Source: Vagococcus hydrophili
Lineage (GTDB): Bacteria; Bacillota; Bacilli; Lactobacillales; Vagococcaceae
Length of the DNA: 64,000 bases
Assembly (NCBI RefSeq): GCF_011304195.1
Contig: NZ_CP049887.1
Span: forward strand, 1,798,001-1,862,000
Direction: 5' to 3'
Part shown: piece after piece, positions 52,133 through 60,865 of the stretch
How the letters are laid out: each line of letters begins with the position of its first letter
Numbering within the stretch: position 1 is the first letter of the stretch
Made by a program: the position numbers and the translations under genes
Notes under the pieces: model-generated
Databases searched by the model: none
What the model saw: only the letters and a program-made list of their open reading frames with translations
Told to the model about the DNA's origin: nothing

Positions 52133-52834
52133 TTGAAATTAGTAATTTTTGATATGGATGGCTTGATGTTCGATACAGGACGTTTGGCTTATCGTAACTA
52201 TAGTGACACAGCAAAAAAATATGACTTTGAATTACATCCAAGTGTTTATTATCACTTAACAGGACGCAATGAACCGGGATTTCGTGAAGCCTTAAAAGAA
52301 CTTTACGGAAGCGAGCAACCAACAGATACATGGCGTGATTTCATGGTTTCAAATAAAATGGAAATTATCACTACAGATCGCAGAGTATATAAGAAAAAAG
52401 GACTACTTGAACTATTAAAATTTTTGAAAGAGAATGACTATTTAATTGCAGTAGCCTCTTCATCAAAACGAGAAATTATTTCGTTTTACATGGAAATTGA
52501 AGAAATGCCAGATTGCTTTGATACAATCGTCGCAGGAGATGAAGTGACAAAAGGTAAACCTAATCCTGAAATCTTCTTAAAAGCCTGTGAAAAATTAAAT
52601 ATCGCACCAGAAGATGCTTTAGTTTTAGAAGACTCTCTTGTTGGGATTGAAGCGGCTAATAAAGCTAATATTCCAAGTTTCTTAATTGAAGATGACATTA
52701 CAGATTTACCACCAGTAGAAGGGAAATTTCCACTTAAGATAAAATTACCTGTGAATGAAGAACGCGCATTTCATCCAACAGAACAATTTAATGATTTATT
52801 AGAAGTGAGAGATTTTATTAAGAATAATAAATAA
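52133..52834 (+). CDS. HAD-family phosphatase / beta-phosphoglucomutase-like
   Basis: 233 residues. The start codon is TTG: residues 5-10 are already the catalytic FDMDGLMFDT loop, so no room exists for a later start. Other HAD motifs: VASSSKREI (motif II), KGKPNPEIFLKA (motif III Lys) and LEDSLVGIEAANKA (motif IV). The large cap between motif I and II places it near beta-phosphoglucomutase and sugar-phosphate phosphatases. A TATAAT at 52093-52098 lies upstream. Confidence 0.88.
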   Translation: MKLVIFDMDGLMFDTGRLAYRNYSDTAKKYDFELHPSVYYHLTGRNEPGFREALKELYGSEQPTDTWRDFMVSNKMEIITTDRRVYKKKGLLELLKFLKENDYLIAVASSSKREIISFYMEIEEMPDCFDTIVAGDEVTKGKPNPEIFLKACEKLNIAPEDALVLEDSLVGIEAANKANIPSFLIEDDITDLPPVEGKFPLKIKLPVNEERAFHPTEQFNDLLEVRDFIKNNK

Positions 52835-52844
52835 TTAGATGAAG

Positions 52845-52876
52845 CTGCTTATTGAATAAAAATAAGTGGTTTTTTT
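52845..52876 (+). terminator. Intrinsic terminator after the HAD gene
   Basis: CTGCTTATT (52845-52853) pairs with AATAAGTGG (52861-52869) using two G-U pairs, 7-base loop, then T7. Confidence 0.75.
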
Positions 52877-52935
52877 GTTTAAAATAGCCAATTATTTAAT
52901 CCTAAGGTACAATTAAATAAAAGGAGGTAATTTAG

Positions 52936-53520
52936 ATGGGGAAGCTAAAATTAAATAAAGAAAAACTTCGAATTATCTTTATTAGTTCAGGATCAACTCT
53001 TGTAATTATTGCGCTACTTATTTTTATTAATAACCGAATTTTAAATCAGAAATTTTTTCATTTTAATAATACATGGGCGCCAAAAAATACTGTGATGCGG
53101 GTTAATTCAGAGTTTGATGATATGCTTTTTAGTATGGAGGAAAAGTTATATTTTAATGTTTCGGGAGATAAGATAGTTATTTATATGGAACATTATAAAA
53201 AGGATAGTTTAGTAAAAACTCAAGATTTAATTACAACTTCAAGTAATAGTAATAGAATAAAAGGCAGTATTATGTGGGGAATTGAAGATTTTAATGAAAA
53301 TGCTGAAATAAAATTATCTGTTAAAAAAGATGAATTGATAACTAAATCTTCTTATCGATTAAAAAGTGAAGTTCGTAATGGGGGTGCTGCAAGTGAATTA
53401 AATAGTGATAGAGTGAAATTAGTTAAGAATATACCTATTTCGTTAGCCACTTTTGGATATGGTAAAGATTCAGCTTCGAGTCTAACTATAGAAGATGGAA
53501 AGGTTATGAAAGAGATTTAA
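52936..53520 (+). CDS. Hypothetical membrane-anchored protein
   Basis: 194 residues, not assigned to a family. Residues 13-33 form an uncleaved signal anchor (FISSGSTLVIIALLIFINN) after a positive N-terminus, so the remaining 160 residues should face outside. The extracellular part is rich in beta-forming and polar residues (KLYFNVSGDKIVIYME, GYGKDSASSLTIEDGKVM). Base composition is somewhat more A/T rich than its neighbours. RBS AAAGGAGG. It lies alone between a terminator and the sugar-utilisation promoter. Confidence 0.75.
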   Translation: MGKLKLNKEKLRIIFISSGSTLVIIALLIFINNRILNQKFFHFNNTWAPKNTVMRVNSEFDDMLFSMEEKLYFNVSGDKIVIYMEHYKKDSLVKTQDLITTSSNSNRIKGSIMWGIEDFNENAEIKLSVKKDELITKSSYRLKSEVRNGGAASELNSDRVKLVKNIPISLATFGYGKDSASSLTIEDGKVMKEI

Positions 53521-53587
53521 AAAGTAATGAAGAATCTTATATATTATGGATGAAAGTGGAGTAAATAAAAAATAAATTTGAATACGC

Positions 53588-53617
53588 TTGCAATTTAAAA
53601 AGCATTCATGCTATGAT
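53588..53617 (+). promoter_or_regulatory. Promoter of the first licT-PTS module with overlapping cre-like site
   Basis: TTGCAA (53588-53593), 18-base spacer, TATGAT (53612-53617). A cre-like sequence TGAATACGCTTGCA (53579-53592, two mismatches to the CcpA consensus) overlaps the -35 box, suggesting carbon catabolite repression. Confidence 0.65.
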
Positions 53618-53632
53618 ATAGAAAATATGACA

Positions 53633-53661
53633 GGATAGTTACCTAATGACAGGGCTAGACC
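53633..53661 (+). promoter_or_regulatory. RAT 1, LicT antiterminator target before the first licT
   Basis: 29-base ribonucleic antiterminator: GGATAG at the 5' end, GTTAC, apical CCT/AGG stem, GGGCTAGACC at the 3' end. The usual apical pair CTG/CAG is replaced by CCT/AGG, a compensated change. The last 5 bases are shared with the terminator stem that follows. Confidence 0.85.
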
Positions 53662-53709
53662 TTAGCAAATGGAGATAGTTTATACTCTGTTTGTTGAGGT
53701 CTTTTATTA
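53657..53709 (+). terminator. Terminator controlled by RAT 1
   Basis: AGACCTTAGCAAA (53657-53669) pairs with TTTGTTGAGGTCT (53690-53702) with two G-U pairs, then a T-rich tail. Overlaps the 3' end of RAT 1, giving mutually exclusive folding. Confidence 0.85.
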
Positions 53710-53727
53710 TTTAAAAGGGGTTAGGAC

Positions 53728-54546
53728 ATGGTGAAGATTAGGAAAATTTTAAACAATAACGCCATTATTGTTGCCGAGGAGAGTGGTGTTGATTGTATTT
53801 GGATTGGCTCGGGCATTGGTTTCAAAAAAAGAATAGGTGACTATCCTGAGGAGAAAAAAATAGAGCGACGTTTTATTTTGGATAAAAGCCAACAGTCTGA
53901 GGAAATCAATCATCTACTTGGCAGTATCTCGATGGATTATTTAAAAATTACGATTGATATTGTGGATTATGCGAAAGAAAACTTGACGGAAGAACTATCC
54001 AACAGTTTGTATATTTCATTGGCAGACCACATTGCCAACGCCATTGATTTAAATAAAAAAGGCTTAGCCACTGGAACAGAATTATCTTGGGAGGTAAAGA
54101 AACTTTATCCAAGAGAATCTAAAATAGCTAAACGAGCGATCGAGATGATTGAAGAGCAAACTAGTGTCACTTTCAACGAGTTTGAAGTCGGCAATATTGC
54201 CTTACATTTAATTAATGCCCAGATGAAGAATGCTTCAAGTAAAGACGACACTTCCCAAAAGATTAAAGATATTTTAACAATTGTTCGTATTCATAATAAA
54301 ATTGATTTGGATAGTGAATCTTTGGCTTATGACCGATTTGTCACCCATTTACGTTTCTTTTTTAAGCGGATGGATTCAAGAAAATTTTCTAATCGGGAAA
54401 ACCCATTGACTCAAGAAGTTAAGGGACGTTATCCGAATTCATTTGCCACAATGAAATTGATTGAGGATTATTTAGAAGTTGAATTAGATCAAGATGAGCA
54501 ATTGTATTTATGCTTACATATTCAGAAACTAATTGAAAAAAGCTAA
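53728..54546 (+). CDS. licT: LicT/BglG-family transcriptional antiterminator (copy 1)
   Basis: RNA-binding antiterminator of 272 residues. Co-antiterminator domain at the N-terminus (KIRKILNNNAIIVAEE, IGSGIGFKKRIGD), then PRD1 with His in LADHIANAI and IALHLINAQ, and PRD2 with His in FVTHLRFFFKR and LCLHIQKLI. All four regulatory histidines are kept, so PTS phosphorylation control is expected. ATG 53728, 7 bases after AAAAGGGG. It is flanked by RAT-terminators on both sides and precedes the PTS it should control. Confidence 0.93.
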   Translation: MVKIRKILNNNAIIVAEESGVDCIWIGSGIGFKKRIGDYPEEKKIERRFILDKSQQSEEINHLLGSISMDYLKITIDIVDYAKENLTEELSNSLYISLADHIANAIDLNKKGLATGTELSWEVKKLYPRESKIAKRAIEMIEEQTSVTFNEFEVGNIALHLINAQMKNASSKDDTSQKIKDILTIVRIHNKIDLDSESLAYDRFVTHLRFFFKRMDSRKFSNRENPLTQEVKGRYPNSFATMKLIEDYLEVELDQDEQLYLCLHIQKLIEKS

Positions 54547-54575
54547 GGGTTGTTACTGGTAATGCAGGCAAGACC
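54547..54575 (+). promoter_or_regulatory. RAT 2, LicT target before the first PTS gene
   Basis: 29-base RAT with the classic GTTACTG and GCAGGCAAGACC blocks; GGGTT pairs with the 3' AAGACC region and CTG with CAG. It begins at the base after the licT stop codon. Confidence 0.92.
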
Positions 54576-54615
54576 AAATGAGATGGGAAACCGTCTTGTT
54601 TAGTCTTGCTTTTTT
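54568..54615 (+). terminator. Terminator controlled by RAT 2
   Basis: GCAAGAC (54568-54574) pairs with GTCTTGC (54603-54609), followed by T6; inner bases give additional pairing. The 5' arm is the 3' end of RAT 2. Confidence 0.88.
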
Positions 54616-54649
54616 GATATAAAAAAATAAAGAAATGAGGATGAGTTAA

Positions 54650-56560
54650 ATGAAGTATCAAGGGATGATTGAAGAAATACTTGAAGGAATAGGTGGCAAA
54701 GAAAATATAGGCGAGGTAAAACATTGTGTCACTCGTTTACGTTTTAATCTAAAAGATCAGTCGAAAGCCAATCAAGAAGTTGTAGAAAATATTAATGGTG
54801 TCATTACTGTTGTAAAAAGCGGCGGGCAGTTTCAAGTAGTTATTGGTAATCATGTGCCAGAAGTTTACCAAGAATTATTACAAGTCGCTAATTTAGAAAT
54901 AGCTACAACTGATTCTGAAGATGTTGAAATTAAAGGCGTTTTTAATAAATTTATTGATGTGGTTTCAAGTATTTTTACCCCTATTTTAGGAATATTAGCT
55001 GCAACAGGGATGATTAAAGGAATCAACGCTATGCTTGTAGCCTTTGGTTGGATTGAAATGACGTCTGGTTCATACAAAATTTTACAAGCAGCCGGTGATA
55101 GTTTAATGTATTTCTTCCCTGTGTTCTTGGGATACACAGCAGCAAAGAAATTCAAAGTGCCACCTTTTATCGGTATGGTTATTGGTGCGTCACTGGTGCA
55201 TCCAATCATTGCTGGAATTGTTCAACCAGGTGCAGAACCACTTTATACGTTGTTTGAAGGAACGGTCATTCAATCGCCAATTTACGTTACGTTCTTTGGT
55301 ATTCCTGTCATTATGATGAATTATGGTTCAAGTGTGATTCCAATTATTATTGCCGTTTACTTTGCTTCAAAAGTTCATAAGTGGGTGAATAGTTTTGTTC
55401 CTACGATTGTAAAAACATTTTTAGTGCCATTATTAACAATTTTAATTGTTGTCCCTTTAACGTTTTTAGTCATTGGACCTATTGCGACTTGGATTGGTAG
55501 TTTATTAGGCGCTGTGACATTAATGCTTTATAATTTTAACCCAATTATCGCTGGAGCTTTAATTGGTGCTTTATGGCAAGTCATGGTTATGTTTGGCTTA
55601 CATTGGGGAATTATACCAATCGGAATTAACAATATTGCAACTATGGGATTTGACCCAATTATGGCTCTTGGAATGGCAACTCCATTTGCGACAGCTGGTG
55701 TTGTTTTAGGAATTATGATTAAAACTAAAAATAAAGAGTTAAAAAGTCTAGCAGTACCGTCATTCATCTCAAGTTTGTTTGGTGTATCAGAACCTTCTAT
55801 TTACGGAATTACCTTACCACGTAAGAAACCTTTTTATGTCACTTTGGTTGCTGCTGGTATTGGTGGTTTAATTATGGGGATTGCTGGAACTAAAATGTTT
55901 ATTATGGGTGGCATGGGAATCTTTGGCGTTCCAAATTATATTAATCCAGAAAATGGACTGGATAAAGGATTTTATGGTTTCTTAATAGCAATTGCGGCAT
56001 CATTTGTGATTGGATTAATCTTATCTTTAACAGTCGGTTACTCAAATGATATGGATCCAGTAAAAGAAGCAAAAGTTCCAAATAAAGAAAAAAAGACAAC
56101 CATCAAAGAAGTTAGTCTTTTAGCGCCTATTGCAGGACAGGTTAAAAATTTATCAGAAATCAGTGACAAAGCTTTTTCAACAGGACTTTTAGGTAAAGGT
56201 GTCGCGGTGATTCCATCAGAAAATATAATTGTTGCTCCAGATGAAGGTGTTGTAACAACTCTTTTTCCAACCAAACATGCGGTAGGAATTACTTTTAAAA
56301 ATGGTGTTGAGATGTTGATTCATGTGGGCATGGATACGGTGAATCTAAATGGTGAGTGTTTTGAATCATTTGTTGAACAAGGAGACTCAGTTAAAAAAGG
56401 TGATCTTTTGATTAAATTTGATAAAGAACAAATTATCAAAAAAGGCTTTTCAATTGAAACACCAATTGTTATCACGAATACGAATGATTATTTAGATGTG
56501 TTAGAAACCTCAGAAAAAGAAGTAAATACGGATTCAGTTTTATTAAAGGTTATTATTTAA
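54650..56560 (+). CDS. PTS beta-glucoside-family EIIBCA permease (copy 1)
   Basis: 636-residue phosphotransferase permease. EIIB is N-terminal with Cys26 in KHCVTRLRFNLKD; EIIC spans about 100-460 with many membrane helices and the conserved SEPSIYGITLPRKKPF; EIIA is C-terminal with the phospho-His in VEMLIHVGMDTVNLNGE. It imports and phosphorylates a sugar, beta-glucoside-like by family. The following sulfatase operon has no terminator before it, so a sulfated sugar or glycoside is a plausible substrate (inference). Confidence 0.93.
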   Translation: MKYQGMIEEILEGIGGKENIGEVKHCVTRLRFNLKDQSKANQEVVENINGVITVVKSGGQFQVVIGNHVPEVYQELLQVANLEIATTDSEDVEIKGVFNKFIDVVSSIFTPILGILAATGMIKGINAMLVAFGWIEMTSGSYKILQAAGDSLMYFFPVFLGYTAAKKFKVPPFIGMVIGASLVHPIIAGIVQPGAEPLYTLFEGTVIQSPIYVTFFGIPVIMMNYGSSVIPIIIAVYFASKVHKWVNSFVPTIVKTFLVPLLTILIVVPLTFLVIGPIATWIGSLLGAVTLMLYNFNPIIAGALIGALWQVMVMFGLHWGIIPIGINNIATMGFDPIMALGMATPFATAGVVLGIMIKTKNKELKSLAVPSFISSLFGVSEPSIYGITLPRKKPFYVTLVAAGIGGLIMGIAGTKMFIMGGMGIFGVPNYINPENGLDKGFYGFLIAIAASFVIGLILSLTVGYSNDMDPVKEAKVPNKEKKTTIKEVSLLAPIAGQVKNLSEISDKAFSTGLLGKGVAVIPSENIIVAPDEGVVTTLFPTKHAVGITFKNGVEMLIHVGMDTVNLNGECFESFVEQGDSVKKGDLLIKFDKEQIIKKGFSIETPIVITNTNDYLDVLETSEKEVNTDSVLLKVII

Positions 56561-56615
56561 GAGAAATAAAGGTATAATTAATGAAATAAGTAAAAATAGA
56601 AACGAGGAAACACTT

Positions 56616-58091
56616 ATGACTAAACGTGCCGTTATGATTATGTTTGATACACTAACAAGAGATTTTTTACCTAATTTTGGTAATGATTGGATTCATGCTC
56701 CAAACTTTAAAAGACTTCAAAGTAAGATGATTACTTTTAATCAATTTTACGGTGGCAGTATGCCCTGTATGCCTGCTAGGCGTGAACTTCAAACAGGACG
56801 CTATAATTTCTTACACCGTAGTTGGGGACCTTTAGAAAGTTTTGATAACTCAGTCTTTGAAAGACTTCAAGAACAAGGAATCTATACTCATCTTGTGACA
56901 GATCATTCTCATTATTTTGAAGATGGTGGGGCTACTTACCACAATCGCTATTCCACATGGGAAGGGTTTAGAGGACAAGAGGGAGATCGTTGGATACCTA
57001 GAACAATGGCAATGGAAAATAAAAATACTCATCCCATGAATAAGCAAGGAATCTCTGTAACCCAGCATTATGCTAACCGAACGAGACAACTTGAAGAAGA
57101 AGAGTATTCCAGTGTGCAAACTATTGATGCAGGTCTTGAATTTTTAGAAAATCATTCAGACAAAAAAGATTGGTTCTTACAAATTGAGTGTTTTGATCCC
57201 CATGAACCCTTTTATGTGCCAGAAACATACCGTGAAATTTATGCTAATATAGAAGCAGACAAAGTGCCTTATTGGCCAAAATATCAGCACAACGAGGATA
57301 TATCAGAGGAAGATCAATTGAATATGCGTAAGGAATATGCGGCACTTATTTCTATGTGCGATCATCATTTAGGACGCTTACTTGATTACTTTGACGCTCA
57401 TAATATGTGGGATGATACCTTGATTATTGTTAATACTGATCATGGCTTTTTACTTGGAGAGCATGATTGGTACGGGAAAAATATTGCGCCTATGTATCAA
57501 GAAGTCATCCATATTCCTTTCTTTATGCATGTACCAAGTTTCAAAAATAAACAAGGTCAAACTGTTGAAGGAATTGGTCAAACGATTGATATCGCCTCAA
57601 CCTTGCTTGATTATTTTGAGATTGAAGATGAATTTGACAGAGATGGTAAGTCTTTAATTAATTTAATTGAAGATGAGTTGAATCATGAAACAATTATCTT
57701 TGGAACAAACGGAGGACATGTTTGTCTTTATGACGGAGAGTATATTTATATGCGTGCCTCAGCGGATAGTTCAAATGGACCAATCACGCAACAAACACTT
57801 GCTGTTACGATGATGCGTGGCTTTTTCCCAGATAAGATGTTAGAAGAATTAAAAGTAATTCCAGGAAACAGATTTACAAATGGCTACCCAGTTCTTGAAA
57901 TTGATGCTATGACATATATTGATTCTTATTCAATTGGTCATTTGTTATTTGATATGAAGAATGATCCACATCAAAATGAACCTTTGCAAAATGAAGAAGT
58001 CGAGAATGCCATGATTCAAAAACTAATCAAAAAAATGAAAGAAATTGATGCCCCTGAAAGTGAGTTTACTCGTTTGGGCTTGAAAGGATAA
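56616..58091 (+). CDS. Cys-type sulfatase, cytosolic
   Basis: 491-residue type I sulfatase of the alkaline phosphatase superfamily. Metal ligand Asp11 in MIMFDTLTRD; activation motif C-x-P-x-R at Cys51 (GGSMPCMPARRELQTGRYN), where Cys must become formylglycine; later DHSHYF, ECFDPHEPF and NTDHGFLLGEHDWYGK. There is no signal peptide or anchor, so the enzyme should act on an imported substrate. It lies 55 bases after the PTS gene and directly before two maturase genes. Substrate specificity is unknown. Confidence 0.93.
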   Translation: MTKRAVMIMFDTLTRDFLPNFGNDWIHAPNFKRLQSKMITFNQFYGGSMPCMPARRELQTGRYNFLHRSWGPLESFDNSVFERLQEQGIYTHLVTDHSHYFEDGGATYHNRYSTWEGFRGQEGDRWIPRTMAMENKNTHPMNKQGISVTQHYANRTRQLEEEEYSSVQTIDAGLEFLENHSDKKDWFLQIECFDPHEPFYVPETYREIYANIEADKVPYWPKYQHNEDISEEDQLNMRKEYAALISMCDHHLGRLLDYFDAHNMWDDTLIIVNTDHGFLLGEHDWYGKNIAPMYQEVIHIPFFMHVPSFKNKQGQTVEGIGQTIDIASTLLDYFEIEDEFDRDGKSLINLIEDELNHETIIFGTNGGHVCLYDGEYIYMRASADSSNGPITQQTLAVTMMRGFFPDKMLEELKVIPGNRFTNGYPVLEIDAMTYIDSYSIGHLLFDMKNDPHQNEPLQNEEVENAMIQKLIKKMKEIDAPESEFTRLGLKG

Positions 58092-58095
58092 GAAA

Positions 58096-59211
58096 ATGAA
58101 ACGTGTCTCTGTTTTAATTAAACCCGCCTCATCTCTATGTAACATCAAATGTCGTTATTGTTTTTATAATGACATCAGCTCACTTAGAGAAGTGGAATCT
58201 TTTGGAAAAATGACAAAAGAAACAACAAAAAGAATGATTGAACAGATATACGTTGATTTAGAAGACGGAGATTATCTGTCTTTAGCTTTTCAAGGAGGAG
58301 AACCTACTTTAGCTGGATTGTCCTATTATCAGTACTTAATAGAGTGCATTAATAGTCAGACTAAGCAAGTTGAAGTTTCCTATGCGATTCAAACAAATGG
58401 CATGGTTATTAACGAACGTTGGTGTCGTTTATTTAAAGATAATAATTTTTTAGTTGGTCTATCCATGGATGGACCAGCTATTTTCCATAATCAAGGCAGA
58501 GTTGATTGGAAGCAAAAGGGAACTTTCGAGAGAGTTAGAAAAACGAAATCTTTATTTGATTACCATGAAATATCTTATAATGTCTTAACTGTTTTAACCA
58601 ATGAGATAGCCAAAGAACCAGAGACTATTTTTTCATTTATCATGGAAGAAGAAATAAAATACATTCAGTTTATTCCGTGTATGGATTCATTAACTGAAAA
58701 TCATCAACATTCATTTGGCTTATCACCAGATTTATTTGCTTCGTTCTATCAAAAAATACTTATTTTATGGTTAGAAGAATTGAAAAAGAACCACTACATC
58801 AGTATTAAACTATTAGATGATTTATTTCATTTATTAGTTAACAGGCAAGTAACGGCTTGTGGAATTAGTGGGCAGTGTTCGGTTCAGTATGTGATTGAGG
58901 GAGACGGTAGTGTGTACCCTTGTGATTTTTATGTGACGGATGATTATAAGTTAGGTAATATTAAGGAACACACACTAAGAGAGCTTTTCAGTCAGCCTCT
59001 GCAACAGAACTTTTTATATAAAAAACGAGAAGTCACAAATCAATGTTTACAGTGTCCTTACCAAAATATTTGCGGAGGCGGTTGTAAGCGAATGAAAGAT
59101 GTTATGTATGTTGATCAAGAAGATACTTTTTGTGGCTTTAAAGAGTTACTTGATGATTACACCAAAGAGTTAGTAACGATTAATCAATATGCGGGGAGGT
59201 TAACTGAGTGA
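58096..59211 (+). CDS. Anaerobic sulfatase-maturating enzyme (radical SAM/SPASM)
   Basis: Oxidises the sulfatase Cys (or Ser) to formylglycine without oxygen. 371 residues: radical SAM cluster motif CNIKCRYC (Cys15, 19, 22) in LIKPASSLCNIKCRYCFYND, FQGGEPTLAG, and a C-terminal SPASM domain with YPCDFYV, NQCLQCPYQNICGGGCKR and a final FCGF for two further 4Fe-4S clusters. Four bases after the sulfatase gene; GTGA overlap with the exporter gene. Confidence 0.95.
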   Translation: MKRVSVLIKPASSLCNIKCRYCFYNDISSLREVESFGKMTKETTKRMIEQIYVDLEDGDYLSLAFQGGEPTLAGLSYYQYLIECINSQTKQVEVSYAIQTNGMVINERWCRLFKDNNFLVGLSMDGPAIFHNQGRVDWKQKGTFERVRKTKSLFDYHEISYNVLTVLTNEIAKEPETIFSFIMEEEIKYIQFIPCMDSLTENHQHSFGLSPDLFASFYQKILILWLEELKKNHYISIKLLDDLFHLLVNRQVTACGISGQCSVQYVIEGDGSVYPCDFYVTDDYKLGNIKEHTLRELFSQPLQQNFLYKKREVTNQCLQCPYQNICGGGCKRMKDVMYVDQEDTFCGFKELLDDYTKELVTINQYAGRLTE

Positions 59212-59984
59212 TTGGAATCTTATATTTTATCATTATTGTTTGTGCCAATACGATAGGTGCTATCTCTGGTATGGGCGGAGGTGTTTTGATTAAGCCGATT
59301 TTTGATTTAATCAACGTTCACTCAGTTGCCGCAGTTTCCTTTTATTCAAGTGTAGCTGTCCTTACTATGTCGATTGTCTCAACCTATAAACAAACTAAAA
59401 ATGGTATCAAGGTTGACTGGCCTTTTGCCCTTCAAATATCGGTTGGTGCCGTTGTTGGAGGTTTACTTGGAAATGGTGTTTTTGAAAAGTTACTTCATTT
59501 ATTTCCATCTGGACGAGAGGTTCAATTGGTTCAAATTGTGTTAACGGTATTCACGTTGCTCTTTTCATTTTTATATAGTAAAAGTATTTGGCGTAACTTT
59601 AAATTTGAATCAGGGATATTAAAAATTGGAACGGGTTTGTTACTAGGTTTTTTAGCCAGTCTATTAGGTATCGGTGGTGGACCAATTAATGTGGCTCTGA
59701 TTATGTTGCTTTTTAATGTGCCAATCAAAGAAGCCACCGTGTATTCAATTATTAGTATCTTTTTCTCTCAATTATCAAAAGTGACGACCATTTTTCTAAC
59801 AGTTGATCTAAGTCGCTATGATTTAACGATTCTTTACTATGTGATTCCAGCAGCAATCATTGGTGGTTTTGTAGGGTCTTATATTAGTAAGCAAGTGACA
59901 GATAAAAAAGTGAATCAAGTGTATCAAGTAGTGATTATTTTAGTGCTATTGATAAATATTTACAATGGATGGAGTGTGTTTTAA
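59208..59984 (+). CDS. TauE/SafE-family anion exporter
   Basis: Membrane protein of 258 residues with about eight hydrophobic segments. Typical of the family: NTIGAISGMGGGVLIKP at the start, and the repeat-like LGFLASLLGIGGGPINVALIML. Members export sulfite, sulfoacetate or related anions. Its place between the two maturase genes suggests it disposes of sulfate or sulfite released by the sulfatase (inference). GTG start overlaps the anSME stop by 4 bases. Confidence 0.88.
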   Translation: MIGILYFIIIVCANTIGAISGMGGGVLIKPIFDLINVHSVAAVSFYSSVAVLTMSIVSTYKQTKNGIKVDWPFALQISVGAVVGGLLGNGVFEKLLHLFPSGREVQLVQIVLTVFTLLFSFLYSKSIWRNFKFESGILKIGTGLLLGFLASLLGIGGGPINVALIMLLFNVPIKEATVYSIISIFFSQLSKVTTIFLTVDLSRYDLTILYYVIPAAIIGGFVGSYISKQVTDKKVNQVYQVVIILVLLINIYNGWSVF

Positions 59985-60847
59985 TGTCTGAATTTGTTAA
60001 AATTCCCAGTGGTCATTATTTAGTAGGAACCAACAGTCAAGAAGGGTTTAAGAAAGATAAAGAAGGTCCACAAGTTTTAGTTTGGATGGATGAATTTGAA
60101 ATCGAAACAACACCTGTCACAAATGAAGAATTTAAACAATTTGTCCAAGCAACTGGTTATGTGACTGAGGCGGAAAAATTTGGTTGGTCTTATGTGTTTC
60201 ACTATTTTTTAAGTATGGAAGAGAAAATAAAAGCGCAAGAAATGTCTGGTTTGAATTGGTGGTTAGCTGTTGAAGGTGCTGATTGGTGTCATCCAGAAGG
60301 AAAAAACAGCTCAATTGAAATGAGAATGGATCATCCAGTCGTTCATGTTTCAAGAAATGATGCCTTAGTGTATTGTAAGTATACGGGGAAAAGACTACCC
60401 ACAGAAATCGAATGGGAAATTGCTGCTAAAGGTGGTACAACGAACGAACGCTATCCTTGGGGAGAAGAATTTTTAATCGATGGAAAACACCAATGCAATA
60501 TTTGGCAAGGAGAGTTTCCTTTAACGAATACATTAGAGGATGGCTTTGACAAAACAGCGCCAGTTAAAAGTTACGCGCCAAACGGTTATGGATTATATCA
60601 AATGATTGGTAATGTTTGGGAATGGTGTTTAAACCCTCAAGGCATTGATTTAAACGTCTTTCAAGAAAAGGATAGTCAATACTTTTTTGAGAGATATGAA
60701 ACATTCGATGATCAAAGTTACGCCCTAAAAGGTGGTTCTTTTTTATGTCACGAATCATATTGTAAGAGATATCGAATAGCCGCAAGAAACGGCAATACAG
60801 GAACATCTACAAGTAATAACATGGGATTTCGATGTGTAAAAAAATAA
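59984..60847 (+). CDS. Formylglycine-generating enzyme (SUMF1/FGE type, oxygen-dependent)
   Basis: 287 residues matching the FGE-sulfatase family: FVKIPSGHYLVGTNSQEGF, GLNWWLAVEGADWCHPEG, HPVVHVSRNDALVYCKYTGKRLP (split here for length), TEIEWEIAAKGG, GNVWEWC. The copper-binding active-site pair is present as Cys255 and Cys260 in GGSFLCHESYCKRYR, which closely mirrors human FGE, so this is a true maturase and not a generic SUMF-fold protein. ATG 59984 overlaps the TauE stop (TAATG). Uses O2, unlike the anSME in the same operon. Confidence 0.92.
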   Translation: MSEFVKIPSGHYLVGTNSQEGFKKDKEGPQVLVWMDEFEIETTPVTNEEFKQFVQATGYVTEAEKFGWSYVFHYFLSMEEKIKAQEMSGLNWWLAVEGADWCHPEGKNSSIEMRMDHPVVHVSRNDALVYCKYTGKRLPTEIEWEIAAKGGTTNERYPWGEEFLIDGKHQCNIWQGEFPLTNTLEDGFDKTAPVKSYAPNGYGLYQMIGNVWEWCLNPQGIDLNVFQEKDSQYFFERYETFDDQSYALKGGSFLCHESYCKRYRIAARNGNTGTSTSNNMGFRCVKK

Positions 60848-60865
60848 AAAAATTGAAAAATACAT

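Noticed and set aside
54568-54724. Minus-strand frame through the RAT 2 region (54419-54724)
   Set aside because: It lies opposite the licT end, a RAT-terminator and the PTS start, all well supported; composition is typical of an antisense shadow.
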